Part shown: piece after piece, positions 60,342 through 64,000 of the stretch
How the letters are laid out: the number at the start of each line of letters is the position of its first letter
How positions within the stretch are numbered: position 1 is the stretch's first letter
Assembly: GCA_029891345.1 (NCBI GenBank)
Contig: CM057005.1
Location: 60,839,760 to 60,903,759 of the forward strand
Length of the DNA stretch: 64,000 nucleotides
Direction: 5' to 3'
DNA from: Dryococelus australis
Lineage: Eukaryota; Arthropoda; Insecta; Phasmatodea; Phasmatidae
Notes under the pieces: generated by a model
Told to the model about the DNA's origin: nothing
The model's database searches: none
Seen by the model: only the letters and a program-made list of their open reading frames with translations
Translations under genes and position numbers: made by a program

Positions 60342-60859
60342 AGGATTGATAATTACACGAGTCTTAAAACTAGTGAAAATGCTGAGATTAAATACTCCAC
60401 AATTTTCTCTGTTCAGCTCAGATGAGGTCCCGAAACGAAATTTACATTTTTGCAATATCTGCAAGGACACCAACCCAGAACCTAAAAAATTCACCTCATA
60501 ATACACAAAGCAAAATATATTAAACTGCACAACATAAATTTCTATGCTGTAGTGAATATAGGACAAAACGAGTTTTGCAACAGTTTCACACATAGCTGAA
60601 GTAAATACTTGGGACGTGAGTTATGTAGCAGTTTCCACTCCATGTACATAACGGCTTCTGCAGCATTATGGGTTGTGGACATAACGAAGTCTGCTGCAGT
60701 TGCTAGAATTCATCGCGCAAATACGCATACAATTAGCGAATTTTGACACATTTCTCTACTGTAAAAGATGCAGATTTTTATTCTGATCAAGTTGGTAGTA
60801 CAACATCAAATTCGAATATTTTTTTTTTGGACATGAAGAGTTTTGCAACAGGACTACTC

Positions 60860-61268
60860 TTTAGTGTGACGGTTACACAATCTGCAGAAACGAGAAACTA
60901 ATAAATGATGTCTAAAATGTTCCATTTTATGCGAATGAACCAGGACGAAAGGTCTTTGATAGCGTAAATTTAACAGGCTGGAGCCTGATTCATTAGATCG
61001 ATTAGTCCGACCAATAGGCAACCCACCTATTAGTGAGAGTTCCGAGTGTGGTGCCGAGTTCGGTAAGCATTCGATCGTCCGTGCGGTTAACTGCATGTTT
61101 CCTCTTGACGTTACCTTTGTCGCGTCTTTCCTCTTGAGGACCGTTTCAGGAGCAGATACATGAGCGCTGCGATCGCAGTATGCTAGGAAGACTCTTTATG
61201 CTGCCATGTTATACTTTTCATGGAGCGTAACTGAAAAAAAAAAAAATCCTGCAGCGCATGGCAGCGGA
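60860..61268. other. No gene seen
   Basis: Mixed DNA with an A-run at 61230-61242; no feature could be supported. Confidence 0.45.
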
Positions 61269-61745
61269 TTAAGAGTGGAATGGACCCCCGTTTGGAACCC
61301 GGCGTCCAAAGTCAAGAAGCGAGGGAGCGATACGGGCGACAATAACACGCGCGCCTAGTGCCTCAGCGCCCATACGCGCAAGGCGTGTAGTGTTTCCGTC
61401 GTGACGCTGCACTGTGCAAATTATATCTGTAACAGCTGGGGTTTTATTACGCGCGATGAAGGACCACAGATTAAACTACGCCCGTATCTTAGTACTCTTC
61501 TCTTGCCGTTTAAGGAAACTGCATAGGCAAGGATTAAAAATGCAATAGTTAACCATTTTCATGATTTTTTTTTCTGCAAGAATACGCTTAATATTACAGA
61601 AGTAAAAAAAAAAATAGGTCATAGATATCAGTTTTTTTTTTCTTTCTGACAAAAAGTCGTATTTGCATAACGTTTTTTACCAAGATACGCGTATTTGCGG
61701 TAACAACTATTTCACAGAAAATTCGGGGGTCCATCCCACTCTTAA
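61269..61745. mobile_element. TTAA-flanked element with GAGTGGAATGGACCCCCG ends
   Basis: TTAA at 61269 then GAGTGGAATGGACCCCCG; the right end, reverse complemented, reads TTAA then GAGTGGGATGGACCCCCG, an 18-bp inverted repeat with one mismatch. The 477-bp element is GC-rich on its left side and AT-rich on its right, and has no coding frame. Confidence 0.88.
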
Positions 61746-63599
61746 AGTAATTTATGGAGTGGCAATTTCCTTATGTCAGAGCTTAATATGGAGTTTACTT
61801 AAAATATTGCAGCTTTTTAAGATGGGGCACTTAGTAGTTTAACAAAGCTCTGCACTCTAAACCTGAAAAATTAAGAATTGAGCCAAATCTATGAAAACGA
61901 GTGAAAATTGAGCAACTGATATTCAGCGTCAGATAACTATTTTGTATTTATGGCTAAATTTCACTGATTTATTTGTGATTCCCACTGTATGTCGAGAATT
62001 AAACTGCCAGAAGTCACTAGATCCCAGTTCATTTGCTTGATTCAGCAGTCGGGAGTAGCTTATCAACTGACTTTCAGTGAATGTTAGTTCACTGATCGAA
62101 ATCACTGGTTTGGGCTTAGAATGTGCAACTACACAAATCCTGTCATCTTCATCAAATTATATGATTGATATATAGGGTTACCACAGACTATTTTGTTTTA
62201 TTTACTGTGACGTAGAAGCATAACAGGTTTTTAACGACGGGTCATTGACTAGAATGTTAAAATTAGCAATATGTAGAGACCTGCAAAATTCAAGTTATTA
62301 TTTGGGGACACGTTAAACTTCAAACATGTGTACCTCTGCAATAAGTTTCTCATTCGACAGCACCGCCAATAAATGAACACTTCACATTTGTGTAGTCCAA
62401 TCGCGTGTAGCCAAATCAGAAAGGGCGTGACTTCACATCTACGCAGCAGCCAGTGTATAAACGACGCCAGGTCGAGTATATACAGTACTGTGAAGTTTAG
62501 CCTGATGCCAAACAATAACACGAAATTTGCAGTTCTGTAGTAATAAGTGATCAGGGATGCCTGCATATGAGCAACAAATATTATTTTCGGCGCGCTAATG
62601 AATCGCAATGCCGCACTGCTGCCACATTTTTACAACCAAGTTGTTCTGAAATTAATGAAAATTTTCCTAACTCAAAAATGTACTGAATTCTTGAATGGAG
62701 GAATCCTGTTTACGTTATTCAAAATATATACCGTAAACTGGGGATAGTTTGTTCCTGCTGGAATAACACTTCACCACTTGTGTTTTGAAGAAATAAAGAG
62801 CGCAGGTTTGCATCATACTTCATTTGACTCAGTTTCTGTTTCTTGATTTATTTTGATGTGAATGCGTTTTTAAATTTACGACCATAGTGGGAGGTAATCC
62901 ATAAAATCCGATGATAACAAAATCGGGCGATAGAGTTTGGCATTGCAGCTCCAAATATTTCGTCTACATTCAAAATTCAATTACACCACTCGATTGCCAA
63001 AGGATCAAAGAATATGTTACGTTCACTAAGAACTGCTAACCTTCGTGCGTGGTGTGAAGAAGGGGGAAGGGAGCGAGGGAGGGGACGCCGCAATTTTCAG
63101 TTCGTTTCACCGCGTCTCATAAATTCCGCGTAGTATAACTTTTGACTAGGAGAAACTACGACGCTCATTTAGGTTCCAATCGAAAGCTCCCGTCAAGATC
63201 AATCGATTGCGTGTATAAAAACATTTTTGTGGCGTGGTTATGGTGAAATTATATGCGTTTAGTTTAAACAATGAAGAAAATTTAACACAATTTCGGTCTA
63301 TACTAGTTAAAAAGCCATGTCCAAATTCAGAAATCGTATACTGTTGGAAAGAGCATCTCGAAAGCAACCCAGCGATATCCATAAAACCCCATCTGATCGA
63401 GTGAAACGGTGCCGGGAACGTAAAAAAAAAAAAATCAAGGCGTCCCAGTGCGTCAACGTAGACGTATTCACACAAAACAAACGGCCGTGTCCCCAACACA
63501 GCCAAGCCCAGTCTTTCCCCACACTAGTTTTGGCATTTTCTGTCAAGTATATACGAGCCTCTGTTTTGATCGAAGACGCTGTTGCTTTTTTTTATACAA
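61746..63599. other. No gene seen
   Basis: AT-rich DNA with a purine-rich tract at 63056-63087. Overlapping frames near 63146-63765 have no recognisable domain. Confidence 0.4.
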
Positions 63600-64000
63600 C
63601 TGTTGCGGGATTGCAACTACGCATTGCGAAAAGCCAGGTACAGAATCCCCCCTCCACCTTCCAGTAATCGGGGACGAAAATGTCAAACAAAGCGACCTAT
63701 ATAGGCCAGCGTCACGCTGGGATCAGCGTCTTTCCTCATCAGGCCATCGCCACGAGAATATATGAAGATGGGGATGTCCGGCCTTCGATAACCGCCAACC
63801 ATAAAGAGCCTCCGGAACTATGATTAAGGAGGAGATATTCCATCTAGTTTGGGGTAGTGGTGGTGTGTGATAAATAATCATAACAGGTTAAATTAGAATA
63901 ATGAAATCTCCTATAAACTCTCCCGAGTAATAATCGCGTAATATGTTATTGTAAGATATTCTTGTTAATAAACCCCATCATTCACAGTTGTGCTCTACCA
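63600..64000 (+). mobile_element. Possible LTR-like fossil at the window edge
   Basis: A TATA-like CCTATATAGG at 63698 is followed by a GC-rich leader and, 270 bp on, AATAAA at 63967. This promoter-to-polyadenylation spacing is LTR-like. The right border is beyond or near the window end and no partner repeat is visible, so this is weak. Confidence 0.22.

Larger units (their letters stand above)
57616..60859 (-). mobile_element. DNA transposon candidate carrying a DUF7869-like gene
   Basis: The left end GAGTAACCCAGTTTCAAAAC TCGTTATGTCCAAA (57616-57649) is an inverted match, over about 33 bp, to the right end (60826-60859). Inner copies of the same ~22-bp motif, GGACATAACGAGTTTTGC-like, lie at 57815-57840, 60561-60583, 60644-60666 and 60677-60703; a looser one is near 60611. 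Between the ends lies a single decayed minus-strand gene. Terminal and subterminal repeats on both sides of one nuclease-like gene are the layout of an autonomous DNA transposon, about 3.24 kb. I could not fix a target duplication (flanks ATTT and TTTA). Confidence 0.7.

Overview
This window is animal genomic DNA, most likely from an insect with a large, repeat-rich genome. It is AT-rich and has no operons and no dense coding. It carries several tRNA-derived SINE families, many short inverted-repeat transposons (MITEs), long microsatellites and an eroded BEL/Pao LTR element. One SINE family (copies near 41.8-42.0 and 46.3-46.5 kb) resembles, from memory, SINEs of polyneopteran insects such as locusts, crickets, cockroaches and stick insects. 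That placement is an inference. I found no intact host gene that I can name. Nearly every open frame over 60 codons is a by-product of a repeat or shows no coding signal.

Layout. 0-3 kb: an unassigned minus-strand open frame, a GC-rich 12-bp minisatellite, a degenerate GC-rich repeat field and a 103-bp duplication. 3-10.7 kb: unique AT-rich DNA with one MITE carrying CCGTCCGTC repeats (6.9-7.5 kb). 10.7-12.4 kb: three adjacent MITEs of one family, then a 22-bp minisatellite. 12.7-25 kb: SINE-1 copies, a TTAA-flanked element, tandem repeats of 82 and 37 bp, more MITEs, and a SINE split by a CACTG-type element. 25-39 kb: LTR-like fossils, SINE-2 copies, a hAT-type MITE with a near-perfect 8-bp target duplication, and long featureless stretches. 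40-50 kb: an unassigned 102-codon frame, a young 96-bp tandem array, three more TIR elements, a degenerate ~285-bp tandem array, and a TIR element with a GC-rich interior that has split an older MITE. 50.1-56.0 kb: a broken BEL/Pao element on the minus strand with both LTRs. 57.6-60.9 kb: the most interesting unit, described next. 61-64 kb: another TTAA-type element and a possible LTR piece at the edge.

The strongest candidate for something little described is 57616-60859. A decayed minus-strand gene of about 600 codons, of the insect family I recall as DUF7869, lies inside ~33-bp terminal inverted repeats. A ~22-bp motif (GGACATAACGAGTTTTGC-like) recurs near both ends. The protein has candidate acidic residues in the order FDCQ, ADRCGGQ and HLDRVFGHIE, as expected for an RNase H-like DDE/DDD nuclease. 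Together these suggest that this protein family is the transposase of a DNA transposon.

Almost everything else is non-autonomous. One MITE family (TATAGGCTGTTCACGGTAAA ends) has at least nine copies or pieces plus two related subfamilies. Four elements are bounded by TTAA but have unrelated terminal repeats. SINEs and MITEs are nested in one another, which gives a relative order of insertion.
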